From Oligoflexia bacterium (lineage in GTDB: Bacteria > Bdellovibrionota > Bdellovibrionia > Bdellovibrionales > Bdellovibrionaceae), in contig BOLD01000003.1 in the NCBI GenBank assembly GCA_016861345.1, forward strand, positions 1 to 64,000: a stretch of DNA of 64,000 nt. The letters are read 5' to 3'. The translations under genes were made by a program, and so were the position numbers. Below the pieces are notes generated by a model that saw nothing but the letters and a program-made list of their open reading frames with translations, did no database searches and was not told the origin of the DNA. Positions 1-9,777 of this stretch are shown piece after piece (the stretch's first letter is position 1; each line of letters opens with the position of its first letter).

Positions 1-1118
<1,118 letters not shown>

Positions 1119-1263
1119 TTTTCGAATTAAATTCGAAGGTGGAGTTAACCTTAAGCTAAAAATCACTTAAATCAATCTAACAATTTTTCAAAAGGGTATT
1201 GATAACTTTATTACCGATTAGATTTGGTATAAGAGTAGTCAAAGTTAGTATTATAATTAAAGC

Positions 1264-1381
1264 TTGCTGGTGTTAATAGCGGCGGGGTCACACCTGATCC
1301 CATTCCGAACTCAGAAGTTAAGCCCGCCTGCGGCGATGGTATTGCATGGGTGACTGTGTGAGAGAGTAGCGCGACGCCAGC
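1264..1381 (+). rRNA. 5S rRNA
   Basis: About 118 nt downstream of the 23S gene with the typical 5S pattern: terminal stem TGCTGG...CCAGC, the internal CCCATTCCGAACTCAGAAGTTAAG-type core around 1300-1322, and GGTGACTGTG-like loop E/helix IV near 1350. The spacer between 23S and 5S (1119-1263) is AT-rich and contains no tRNA that I can fold by eye. Confidence 0.95.
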
Positions 1382-1391
1382 TCTAATTTGT

Positions 1392-1425
1392 AAAGCCCGA
1401 TAGGAAACTATCGGGCTTTTTTTTT
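1392..1425 (+). terminator. rRNA operon terminator
   Basis: Perfect 11-12 bp stem AAAGCCCGATAG/CTATCGGGCTTT with a GAAA tetraloop followed by a run of nine T. It ends the rRNA operon. Its T-run abuts the stop codon of the convergent gene on the minus strand, and the A-run on the left side of the stem could make it work in both directions. Confidence 0.95.
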
Positions 1426-1927
1426 ATCGTAGGCCTGATACAGGCGATTTGTATCCAAACTCACCAATTTTATTTGAGGATTTTATTTCAAATATACTGA
1501 ACTGAAAGATAATGTTGCCACGGTTTATATTTTTATTGTCTTGCTCAGCTTTTGATTCTGTTATTGATGCTGAACTTTCTGGCACCTCAATAGTTTCGTT
1601 AGGATCTAGGTCATTGAAGATTTCTACTTCTACTGCGTATTGACCATTTTTTCTGGTTTTGAATGCTTTTGCGAGATCATGCTGAATAGCTTTGTTGAGT
1701 TCAGGATCTTCAAGATGAGTTAAAATGACTAGATTTTGTACTGAACCCAGCTCTCTAGTGTAGCTTGCCAGGGAACCCTGTAGTTTTATTAGTCCCTGAA
1801 CTAGTGGACGCTTTTTTTCTTTTACTTGTATGAGTGCCGGTAGATTTTGCTTAAAATCATCGAAATACAGCCATGCAAATATCAATGAAATAATAAAGAC
1901 GATAATTGAAAAAATCTTCATAGACAT
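1424..1927 (-). CDS. hypothetical membrane-anchored protein
   Basis: A 167-residue protein of unknown function. Residues 3-23 form one hydrophobic segment (an uncleaved anchor or signal peptide); the rest is hydrophilic with a mixed charged central region and a Ser/Glu/Asn-rich stretch (about residues 110-135), probably outside the cytoplasmic membrane. No catalytic motif is evident. It converges with the rRNA operon, whose terminator overlaps its stop codon. The 246 bases upstream (1928-2173) are AT-rich, hold no other gene I can support, and probably contain the divergent promoters of this gene and the VWA lipoprotein gene. Confidence 0.65.
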   Translation of the reverse strand: MSMKIFSIIVFIISLIFAWLYFDDFKQNLPALIQVKEKKRPLVQGLIKLQGSLASYTRELGSVQNLVILTHLEDPELNKAIQHDLAKAFKTRKNGQYAVEVEIFNDLDPNETIEVPESSASITESKAEQDNKNINRGNIIFQFSIFEIKSSNKIGEFGYKSPVSGLR

Positions 1928-2173
1928 CAGGATGATCTAATTTTGTGTGACAAAAAATGTTTTTTTTAAAATTAAGAAGTGAATATGGTCTAATGTGTTG
2001 AAACCACTTGTGGTTTTTGCCCATAATTGATCTTTGTCTAGTAGTTAGACAGTTATCTGAATTAAAATGAGACATCGTTATTTAAAATAAATCAATAATA
2101 TCAAATACATACATAATATGTATAAAACTGGCACAATCATTGGATCATCTGGAAGTAGGTTAGAGGTGTTCAT

Positions 2174-3403
2174 ATGAAAAGTACATACACACATCTTCTT
2201 GGTCTTGTTGTAGCTAGTTACATAGTTGCTTGCGCCCCAGTTAAATTCGAAAAACAGGTGAACTGTGGATCTGGATTTAATTGTGTTAGCGCAAACGGAA
2301 AAAATGTCTATGACTACACCACGAAAATATCAGGAGGTAAGGTAGACATTGTGTTTATTGATGATAATTCAGCATCAATGTCGACGGAGCAGAACAGCAT
2401 TGCTAACCGATTTAGTTCCTTCTTGAGTTCCTTGGATAATAAAAATATTGATTATCGAATTGGAATTATTACGACTGATGTGTCTACTTCTCCGTACAAC
2501 AGCGCTCGAGCCATTAATCAAAATGGAGCTCTTCAGGATGGTCGCTTGATTGTTTTCGGTGATGGTTCGTCTTTTTTAACTCCAAGCACTGCAAATAAAG
2601 AGAGCTTGTTTGGTCAGGCAATCAAAAGGAATGAAACACTAACTTGTGAAGCTTACTTAAATACCAATCCGACTGCTGGGCAGACATCAACAAGTTATCA
2701 GCAGAATTGTCCATCTCCAGATGAGAGAGGGATTAAGGCGGCTAATCTTTTTGTTCGAGGGAATCCGGCATCAATGATTCGTTCGGATGCTCATTTAGCC
2801 TTTGTGGTCTTATCAGATGAAGACGTTCGTAGTTCCCTTTATACAAAAACAACAACATATGCCTTAGAGACAGATGATCTACCGCAAACTTTGATTGAGA
2901 ATGTGAACAATCTATACGCCGGAAAGTCGATGAGCTTCCACTCAATTATTGTTCGCCCAGGGCAGCTCGTGAACGGTGTTACAGCTGAGCAAGTTATAAA
3001 CGGAATCGCTACTTTCGCAAGCAGTAAGTTAGAAGCTACTCAATATTTTTCGCAGTACTTCACTGGGGCAGATGTTGCTTGCTTGAACGTCCAAAGTACT
3101 CAAACAAATAATGTCCTCGGAAGTTATGGTTATATGTACTCATTGCTAACAAAAATGACTGGTGGGATTGAGGGAAATATTTGTGCAAACGATTATGGAT
3201 CTCAACTGTCATCCATTGGTGATAATATTGGTCAGCGAGTGAACGACTTACAGCTAGCCTGTGCTACTCCAGAAAATTTGCAGCTGGACTTTGTAAGTGG
3301 GACGGCTGTCTCTTTCCATATTGAGGGATCTGTACTAAAGTTTGATCAAGCTTTATCAGCAGGGACTGAGGTCCGTGTGCGATATGGGTGTGAAAATAAT
3401 TAA
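2174..3403 (+). CDS. VWA-domain lipoprotein
   Basis: A 409-residue predicted lipoprotein. The N-terminus has a signal peptide ending in a lipobox (IVAC, Cys20). A von Willebrand factor A-like fold starts near residue 57: VDIVFIDDNSASM supplies a metal-ion-dependent adhesion site of the form DxSxS (D64, S66, S68), and FVVLSDEDVRSS near residue 215 fits a later MIDAS strand. Six or more cysteines suggest disulfides in the exported domain. Likely role, inferred from the family: a cell-surface binding or adhesion protein. It precedes a large FecR-domain protein on the same strand, separated by about 190 bases without a visible gene, so co-transcription is uncertain. Confidence 0.85.
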   Translation: MKSTYTHLLGLVVASYIVACAPVKFEKQVNCGSGFNCVSANGKNVYDYTTKISGGKVDIVFIDDNSASMSTEQNSIANRFSSFLSSLDNKNIDYRIGIITTDVSTSPYNSARAINQNGALQDGRLIVFGDGSSFLTPSTANKESLFGQAIKRNETLTCEAYLNTNPTAGQTSTSYQQNCPSPDERGIKAANLFVRGNPASMIRSDAHLAFVVLSDEDVRSSLYTKTTTYALETDDLPQTLIENVNNLYAGKSMSFHSIIVRPGQLVNGVTAEQVINGIATFASSKLEATQYFSQYFTGADVACLNVQSTQTNNVLGSYGYMYSLLTKMTGGIEGNICANDYGSQLSSIGDNIGQRVNDLQLACATPENLQLDFVSGTAVSFHIEGSVLKFDQALSAGTEVRVRYGCENN

Positions 3404-3596
3404 AACTTATAAGCCAGAATGGGAATAAATAAAAAAATAGCACAAATCTGGAAGAGAAATAACTACAAGCACATATATTCACTATAAGATCAATGCAGTC
3501 CAGATGAAGAAATAAGCTTGGATTTAAGCATCATTAAGTGGCCGAAATTTCAGGTAAAAGTATTTAGATAATTAGGAACAAGCCGATAAGAAACAC

Positions 3597-6413
3597 ATGA
3601 AGCTGGATCGGTTTCTTTTGTTGTTTTCATTTTTTGCCCTTGGTCTGCAGGTTATTATTTTGCTGTCAGATCTTGGAGTTGTGCAGATTTCTTTCGTTAA
3701 TTCATCGATAGATCGAAAGCAGAGCGTCTCAGTAGGGCAAGTTATTCAAATTCATAACGAGTTACGACAGAAGTCCTCTAGTGAGATCAATTGGGAGGAT
3801 GTTTCAAGGGGACAAGATATTTATCTATATGACTCCTTATTAACACTTTCAAAAAGTACGGCTCAACTGAAGCTAAAAAATGGGTCAGACATCAGTCTGA
3901 GTGAAAAAACTCTCGTTTTTATCGAGCCGTTTGACCAAGATAAGCAAAGTCAGAAGTTGAAATTAAAATTTCAAGAGGGATCAGTTGTTGCCAAAACCGG
4001 AACAGTAAAAACAGACATTGAGGCAAAATCATTTGTATTAACAGTAGAGCCTGAAAGCGAAGTTAATATTAAGAAAATGAATTCACAACAATTTGATGTT
4101 GTTGTGAGCAAGGGCAGTGTCGACCTCAAATATGAGAATAATTCTAAAAATATTCAGCAAGGTGAGCTTATTCGAATAGATGCGGATAAGGGATTTTCAG
4201 TGAAAAACATATCCCAATCTTTAAAGTGGGACTTTGCAGGACAAAAAATTCGAAAGTATGCCACTGATTTTCCTATCCCGATTCGTTTGGGTTGGGTTGG
4301 TGATGCTCAAGAGCTGGAGTTATTTCAGGCTGGGCAAAAAGTCAAATTACTACCCGTTGAGGGAAGGCAAGAGGTTGAACTTGAGTTGAATGAGGGTGAA
4401 TTTGAAGCTCGGATTGCAGGAGCAAATGAGGTCTCTTCATGGCTCAAAGTTGAAATTCGAAGAACTCCGTTTTTATATTTAGCATTTCCTTTATCACGAA
4501 ATCGATATCAAATAGATGAGCGAGTTACTTATTCATGGAGAAAGAGTCCTGAGATCAAGTCTTGTGAAATCGAAATTCGGCCTATTGAAAATGGGCAGGT
4601 AGATATTAAGATTGGTCAAGCAGATTCCTCAAGGGGAATTACAAGTGAGAAAACCTCAGATACACATTTAGAATACTCTTTTACCAATAGCGGAAAATAT
4701 TTATGGACGCTTCGACCATACGATGATGAGGGCTACGCTATTCCATTTGATGATGGAAACCCAATTTATTTCTCTCAGGAGCTTTTGGAGCCTCCGTCAA
4801 TGTCAACGCCAGAGATTCGTGCACCTGCGGTACAAGAGCAAAGACAACAAAGCGATAGAAATGAAAGAGATATTCCACAGGATGATCAAAGTCCAGCTGA
4901 TCAAAGGCGGGAGGACCAAAAGGAAAAAAATAAAAAACAGAAAAATCAACAGCAGTACAATCAAAAACGAGATGATCAGAGGCAAGATGATCAGAAGCAA
5001 GGTAAACAGAATGTAAACGAACAAAGCTCTCGTCAGGGAGTGGGAAGTAAATTTTTTGGAATGGCAATTTCGGATCAAGTGCATGCTGTTCAAGTTCGAA
5101 AGCTAGATTTCGTCGTTCAAGTTTTGATGAATGTTTCTCACGCAAAGAAGACCGCAAATTCAAATAAGCAAAGAAATGGTGTGAATGACAAGTTGGAATT
5201 TAATCCAGCCGAGGATGATTTAGAGTTTAATTGGTCTGAAGTGAGGGGAGCTGAATTTTATATTTTGGAAATATCTGAGGAGCCTGATTTCAAGAAATTG
5301 TTAGTTGAGCAAAAGACGACAAGCTCCCATTTTCTATGGTCTCATATTCAATTGAAACGAGATCATTTCTATTGGAGAGTTGCGGGTGGTTCAGCTCAGA
5401 AGATGGGAAGATTTAGTGAGCCTAGTAAGGTGAGCTTGGCAGATATTCAGAATAACTCTTCTATTAAGATTCGACATGGGGGTTCTTCTGATAAGAAAAT
5501 TACGAAAAAGAAACAATCTCAGAAAAATGTTAAAATCCTAATTGATATGGGAAATGAAGTTGGGCCATCAGCCGCAGGAGAGACTGAGATTGGGAAGTCG
5601 CACTCATCAAGTGAAGATGGAAAACAAATAAGTCAAGCTGTGGGGGTCATTGCACAACAAGATTCTGAGGTAAATGCCAGCCCTGAAGCATCAGTAATTC
5701 TTGCTGAGAATAAAGATCAAAATCGGAGAACTGAAGACAAGGATAAGGATAATAAGGCGTTGAATTCTGAAAAGAGCAGTCAGCAGAGTGATCTACAGAA
5801 TGATCAAGAAAAGAATCAGCAGAATAGTGAGATAAAGTCTGAGCGGTTCAGAAGTGAAGTGAGTTTTATTCCTAAATATGAAGTTAATCAATATCAAGAG
5901 GCTTCGATTAAATATAATTTCTCTGGGCTTGTTTGGGGTCTGCAGTACAAGTTCTCAAAAATGATCAATGAGGAAGAAATCTACACTTGTGGTTTGTCCT
6001 ATGAGTCTGTGAATTGGAAAAGCCAAAGTGATTTTATAGATCCCGCAAGTGCAAAGCTTGCAGAGACTCGCTATTCTGGTCATTGCATCAAGCTATTCAA
6101 TTCGAAGTGGATTTTAGGTGCACGCATAAATCAATCTCCATATATCGAAAAATACTCATATGAAAGCATAAGGTTTGAGAACGATACTCAATTTGGCATT
6201 GGGATCGGATCTCGACTGAGTTTTATGGATATTTATCTGAATTATTTAAAGGGGTCAAAATTATCTATATCTGAATTGCGTCTTCAAAAGCGACAAGTGG
6301 TTTATCAGACTATATTTGTGGCCTCAGAGTTAATCTATTCAAATATCCAAATGCCAGCCGGAATTTCTGGTCTGAGATATTCTATTGTGATTGGTCTTGG
6401 TCTAAGTTGGTAA
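3597..6413 (+). CDS. FecR-domain surface protein with barrel-like C-terminus
   Basis: 938 residues. Residues 5-24 are a hydrophobic signal/anchor. Residues about 65-190 match the FecR fold (repeated short strands around GQDIYLYDSLLTLSKSTAQL and LSEKTLVFIEPFD). A low-complexity Gln/Asp/Arg/Lys linker spans about 415-480, followed by a fibronectin-like or carbohydrate-binding-like strand region (about 530-610). A second Lys/Gln/Asp linker (about 700-760) leads into a C-terminal region of alternating aromatic and polar residues ending in ...GLGLSW. A terminal aromatic residue is typical of outer-membrane beta-barrels. FecR-domain proteins of this group are probably envelope scaffolds; here a periplasmic N-terminus tethered to an outer-membrane barrel is my inference. 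Its 3' end overlaps the convergent glycine-rich gene by 12 bases. Confidence 0.8.
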   Translation: MKLDRFLLLFSFFALGLQVIILLSDLGVVQISFVNSSIDRKQSVSVGQVIQIHNELRQKSSSEINWEDVSRGQDIYLYDSLLTLSKSTAQLKLKNGSDISLSEKTLVFIEPFDQDKQSQKLKLKFQEGSVVAKTGTVKTDIEAKSFVLTVEPESEVNIKKMNSQQFDVVVSKGSVDLKYENNSKNIQQGELIRIDADKGFSVKNISQSLKWDFAGQKIRKYATDFPIPIRLGWVGDAQELELFQAGQKVKLLPVEGRQEVELELNEGEFEARIAGANEVSSWLKVEIRRTPFLYLAFPLSRNRYQIDERVTYSWRKSPEIKSCEIEIRPIENGQVDIKIGQADSSRGITSEKTSDTHLEYSFTNSGKYLWTLRPYDDEGYAIPFDDGNPIYFSQELLEPPSMSTPEIRAPAVQEQRQQSDRNERDIPQDDQSPADQRREDQKEKNKKQKNQQQYNQKRDDQRQDDQKQGKQNVNEQSSRQGVGSKFFGMAISDQVHAVQVRKLDFVVQVLMNVSHAKKTANSNKQRNGVNDKLEFNPAEDDLEFNWSEVRGAEFYILEISEEPDFKKLLVEQKTTSSHFLWSHIQLKRDHFYWRVAGGSAQKMGRFSEPSKVSLADIQNNSSIKIRHGGSSDKKITKKKQSQKNVKILIDMGNEVGPSAAGETEIGKSHSSSEDGKQISQAVGVIAQQDSEVNASPEASVILAENKDQNRRTEDKDKDNKALNSEKSSQQSDLQNDQEKNQQNSEIKSERFRSEVSFIPKYEVNQYQEASIKYNFSGLVWGLQYKFSKMINEEEIYTCGLSYESVNWKSQSDFIDPASAKLAETRYSGHCIKLFNSKWILGARINQSPYIEKYSYESIRFENDTQFGIGIGSRLSFMDIYLNYLKGSKLSISELRLQKRQVVYQTIFVASELIYSNIQMPAGISGLRYSIVIGLGLSW

Positions 6414-8030
6414 ACTTCTATTTTGCGAATGAATTTTCATTTGGTTTGATTTTCTTAATCCAACAAAAACGAGAACTGGCAGAAAGAGTATTAATATATT
6501 CAAAAATGTATTGGTATGTGAGTCAGATGTTGGCTTTATTGAGCCGCACCCTGATGAAGACGTGTACTTAAATTCATTAGGGCTACCCATTGCGTAATCA
6601 AGAGACAGAGAATCTAGTATAATGGGAGTGGTATCATTTGTATTATTTAGGCTTACTGTGATTTTAATATATCGCGAATTATTTATCGCAGATAGATTGG
6701 CTGAGTCCACAGGGCCAGTTGTCTCTAGGTCAAATCCACGGCGAGAGCCTTCGACTGTGGCGCTGTATGAGCCCGATCCTGAATTGATGAGTAGAGGAGT
6801 GAGTGCTCCAAACTGTATATGATAATTCAATAGGTCTTGTACGATCGAGGCTCTTGTAAAAACGCCTGTCTGAAAGCGGGTGACACCGTCTGAAGTGAGC
6901 CCGCTGCTTGCTGGAGAAACAGTTCCTGTCCCTCCAAATCCTCCAATCGAATCCGTGGTCCAGACTCTGCCAGATGCTCCATTGCCACCATCTCCATTGT
7001 CTCCATGGTTGCCAATATTAAGAGAGTCTCCGCCAAGGCCTCCATCGGCCGTAACTGTTCCATCTATTGTGAGACTTTTTCCCGAGATAAGCCATATAGA
7101 TCCACCAGCGCCACCACCACCTGAGCCTGAAGCTCCAGCTGAGCTTGAACCACCAGCTCCACCATTGGCAGAAATGCTTCCACTGATTAATATATCTCCA
7201 AATGCATGAATGATTATTGTTCCTCCACCGCCGCCGCCACCGCCACCAGATTTGGTGTTTGCAGATCCGCCTGCGCCACCAGATCCACCACCGAGGACAG
7301 TGAATCCCCCATCCATGTAAGAGGTTCCTTTTAATCCTTTTGATGGTCCAAATCCATCTTCTGCCGCAAATGCGGGTTGAGCAAAGCCACCACCTCCGCC
7401 GCCGCCACTCGTGCTGGCCAAACTGTCTGCCTTTGTGCCTGCGCTAATATATCCGACAGGTGCATCGCCCATGTATCCGGAATCGGGCTTTACAGATGAA
7501 GTTCCACCATTGCCGCCGTTTCCGCCACCACAAGCTCCGGATCCTCCAAGAGATGTGATTGTTGGGTCAGCGTTGGCGGCTTCTCCATTTTGCCCATTAC
7601 AAACGATTGAGCCAGCCACTGTTGCATTGCCTTGTACTCGAATAATTAATGGTTTCGATCCGGTTGGGATAATCGACCATCCAGCAAGAAGATTAAATTG
7701 GGTAAATTCAAGTTCAGTATATGTATCAGTATTGATACGGATGATGTTTCCACTGAGGTCGCCGTTTGTTGAAAAGCGAGCATAATCATCTGTACTTGTA
7801 AATGTACCATGATGACCATCACCAATTTGAATATTGGTGTCTGCTGCAGCCGCAGGTGGCTGTTGCCACTGTGAGATGAAAAGGGGAGGATGAAGATAAC
7901 CCTCTGTAAGATTAAGCACAAGTGTGCCCGATGAAAAATTTTGAGTGTTTGAAAAGGTCTCTGAAAGAGTATCGCTGTAGCTCCTAAGCGAATAAGATAA
8001 TATTAAAAATAGAACTAAAATTCTCATCAA
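6402..8030 (-). CDS. glycine-rich surface protein with C-terminal sorting-like tail
   Basis: 542 residues. Signal peptide at residues 1-19; the region of about 150-370 is built from glycine clusters (GGGGGGG, GGSGGAGG, GGAGGSS) alternating with short hydrophobic strands such as GTIIIHAFGDILISGSI, suggesting a parallel beta-structure with glycine turns. The C-terminus has a single Cys (C495) followed by a short polar spacer, a hydrophobic helix (about 509-524) and a basic tail (LRKSN). This layout resembles MYXO-CTERM/GlyGly-CTERM sorting signals, though I cannot assign it to a named class. It is the last gene of a four-gene operon; its ATG overlaps the stop of the CheY-like gene by four bases (ATGA), so it may be an output of that phosphorelay or only co-expressed with it. 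Confidence 0.8.
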   Translation of the reverse strand: MMRILVLFLILSYSLRSYSDTLSETFSNTQNFSSGTLVLNLTEGYLHPPLFISQWQQPPAAAADTNIQIGDGHHGTFTSTDDYARFSTNGDLSGNIIRINTDTYTELEFTQFNLLAGWSIIPTGSKPLIIRVQGNATVAGSIVCNGQNGEAANADPTITSLGGSGACGGGNGGNGGTSSVKPDSGYMGDAPVGYISAGTKADSLASTSGGGGGGGFAQPAFAAEDGFGPSKGLKGTSYMDGGFTVLGGGSGGAGGSANTKSGGGGGGGGGTIIIHAFGDILISGSISANGGAGGSSSAGASGSGGGGAGGSIWLISGKSLTIDGTVTADGGLGGDSLNIGNHGDNGDGGNGASGRVWTTDSIGGFGGTGTVSPASSGLTSDGVTRFQTGVFTRASIVQDLLNYHIQFGALTPLLINSGSGSYSATVEGSRRGFDLETTGPVDSANLSAINNSRYIKITVSLNNTNDTTPIILDSLSLDYAMGSPNEFKYTSSSGCGSIKPTSDSHTNTFLNILILFLPVLVFVGLRKSNQMKIHSQNRSLPT

Positions 8031-8443
8031 CCCGTTTGCTTTCCAAAAACATCTTCATTGCCGAGAAGGGCATCCACCTTTTCCTTTAAGACTCCTCCTC
8101 GAAATGGTTTAACGATGTACGCATCTACTTTCCAATGTGCGGCTCGCGTGATTTTTGTTCTTTCTTGCGATCTTTGTGAAGTGATCATGAGAAACTTCAC
8201 GTCCTTGCGAAGGGGATTTCTTCGAACGGCCTGTAGCAACCCAAGACCGTCAAGCTCAGGCATCTCCCAATCGGAAATGACAAGATCAACTCGATTGTTG
8301 GGGTTTTGAAGATATCGTACTGCAGAAGCACCATCTTTAAGCAAGGTTATATTCTTGTAACCAAAAGTCTGGAGGTACTCCATAATAATATCCCGAACCA
8401 TGGCATCGTCATCGACGATAAGAATAAACGGATTGAGGTTCAT
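8027..8443 (-). CDS. single-domain CheY-like response regulator
   Basis: 138 residues, a stand-alone receiver domain. Acidic pocket D11/D12, phosphoacceptor D58 (VISDWEMP), switch Thr/Ser at 88-89 (MITS) and conserved Lys112 (VKPF) are all present, so it should be phosphorylatable. There is no DNA-binding output domain; it should act through protein contacts or as an intermediate in a phosphorelay. Its start overlaps the stop of the upstream receiver-kinase gene by one base (TAATG), and its own stop overlaps the next ATG, showing tight translational coupling. The likely donors are the two kinases encoded just upstream. Confidence 0.93.
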   Translation of the reverse strand: MNLNPFILIVDDDAMVRDIIMEYLQTFGYKNITLLKDGASAVRYLQNPNNRVDLVISDWEMPELDGLGLLQAVRRNPLRKDVKFLMITSQRSQERTKITRAAHWKVDAYIVKPFRGGVLKEKVDALLGNEDVFGKQTG

Positions 8444-9777
8444 TAGGCACCGTCCTCGTTTTTGTCTTTTTGCTCTTGAGTTCCAGGGTATGGAAGCTCA
8501 ATTGTAATTTCAACTCCCTTAATAGGGTGATTCTTAATTGTAAACTTGCCTTCGTGCTCAATTTCAATAATTTCTTTACAAATTGCGAGCCCTAATCCCG
8601 TTCCGTCGTTGCCTTTTGTTGTGAAAAAGGGCTCAGTGACACGATCAATGATGTCTTCAGGAATACCTGGACCATAGTCTCTAACTTTGACCTCAACTGC
8701 AGAAGGTGTTTTTGCGATTGAGAAGTCAATCTGTCCAGATGAGTTTTTCATAACGTAGATGGAGTTAATAATCAGATTCACAAACACTTGAGTGAGGCCC
8801 CCAGCAGAGGCGTAAACAAGTGCGGGATCATTTTTGGTTCTGCAAACCTTAACGTTTGTTAATTTCAACTGATGATCAAGTAATAACAAAGCATCATCAA
8901 GAGGTTGTGACAAGCGTATGAGATTTTTATCATTCTGGCCGTCAACGTTTCGATTTAAATTTTTAAATCGATCGAGAACTTTACTTGCCATTTCTCCAGC
9001 TTTAATAATGAGATCAAAGGCTTCTTTCATCTCGCGCTCTGATTTTTTCTTAGCAAGGTCGGCACGGCCGATGATTTGAACGAGTATGTTTCCAAATTCA
9101 TGTCCCATACCTCGAGCAACTGTTGCAACCGAAACCAAGCGCTCAGACTCAAGAAGACGTCTTTGCAGTTCGGCGAGTTGAAGATTTCTTTTCTGTTTTT
9201 CTTGTTTCAGATTCCAGTGTGTGACTGCATTTCGCGCTTTTTGGATGATTTCCCCATCTGTAAAGGGCTTGTTCAAATAATCCCATCTTTCTGCTACTTC
9301 GGGCCCGAGGAGCTCGTTGATGGCATTGACGCTACGATCTTGATAGGCAGTTACAAATACAAAATACATATCTTGGTCAATTTTTTGAATTTGACGAACG
9401 AGTTCGATGCCATCCATTCCGCTACCTAAAATGACATCGATGAATCCCATTGAGAAAGGACGTCCTTCGGCGATGGCTTCTTCGATGTAATGGTAGGCTT
9501 CAGCACCTGTGTGCGCTATTGTTAATTCGTACGGAGGAATTTGAAGATTTCGTGCGGGACTACAGCTTTCTGAAGATGATCGGCTTGATCTGCGAAGAGG
9601 GACTACGTTTGATAAAGTTTCGGGATTCAAAATATATTGATAAGATTTAGCGATCTCGGGTTCATCCTCGACAATCAAAATGCGACGATTCACCTCGAGA
9701 GAGGTTTCGGCATCTTTTTCATATTCTGGAACTGAAATTGACTGAATCAATCCTATTTTCTTTGCAGGTGATGTCAT
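8443..9777 (-). CDS. soluble receiver-histidine kinase hybrid
   Basis: 444 residues without a membrane segment. An N-terminal receiver domain (about 32-178) has acidic residues E37/D38, phosphoacceptor D114 (GFIDVILG) and Lys170 (NKPF). It contains an insertion after the first strand (about 52-80, Ser/Arg-rich). A kinase core follows: H-box RGMGHEFGNILVQI with His226, N-box around VNLIINSIYVM, G1 VRDYGPGIP, F-box EPFFTTKG and G2 GTGLGLAI. A receiver placed before a kinase suggests its kinase activity is controlled by phosphorylation from another kinase, plausibly the membrane sensor encoded upstream, whose stop overlaps this start by four bases. Confidence 0.93.
   Translation of the reverse strand: MTSPAKKIGLIQSISVPEYEKDAETSLEVNRRILIVEDEPEIAKSYQYILNPETLSNVVPLRRSSRSSSESCSPARNLQIPPYELTIAHTGAEAYHYIEEAIAEGRPFSMGFIDVILGSGMDGIELVRQIQKIDQDMYFVFVTAYQDRSVNAINELLGPEVAERWDYLNKPFTDGEIIQKARNAVTHWNLKQEKQKRNLQLAELQRRLLESERLVSVATVARGMGHEFGNILVQIIGRADLAKKKSEREMKEAFDLIIKAGEMASKVLDRFKNLNRNVDGQNDKNLIRLSQPLDDALLLLDHQLKLTNVKVCRTKNDPALVYASAGGLTQVFVNLIINSIYVMKNSSGQIDFSIAKTPSAVEVKVRDYGPGIPEDIIDRVTEPFFTTKGNDGTGLGLAICKEIIEIEHEGKFTIKNHPIKGVEITIELPYPGTQEQKDKNEDGA

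Noticed and set aside
4723-5163. Open frames overlapping the FecR-domain gene
   Set aside because: They are by-products of the repetitive Gln/Asp-rich linker; no RBS and no domain.
6827-7785. Pro-rich and Met-rich frames opposite or alongside the glycine-rich gene
   Set aside because: Proline-rich readings are the antisense of GGN glycine codons; no independent support.
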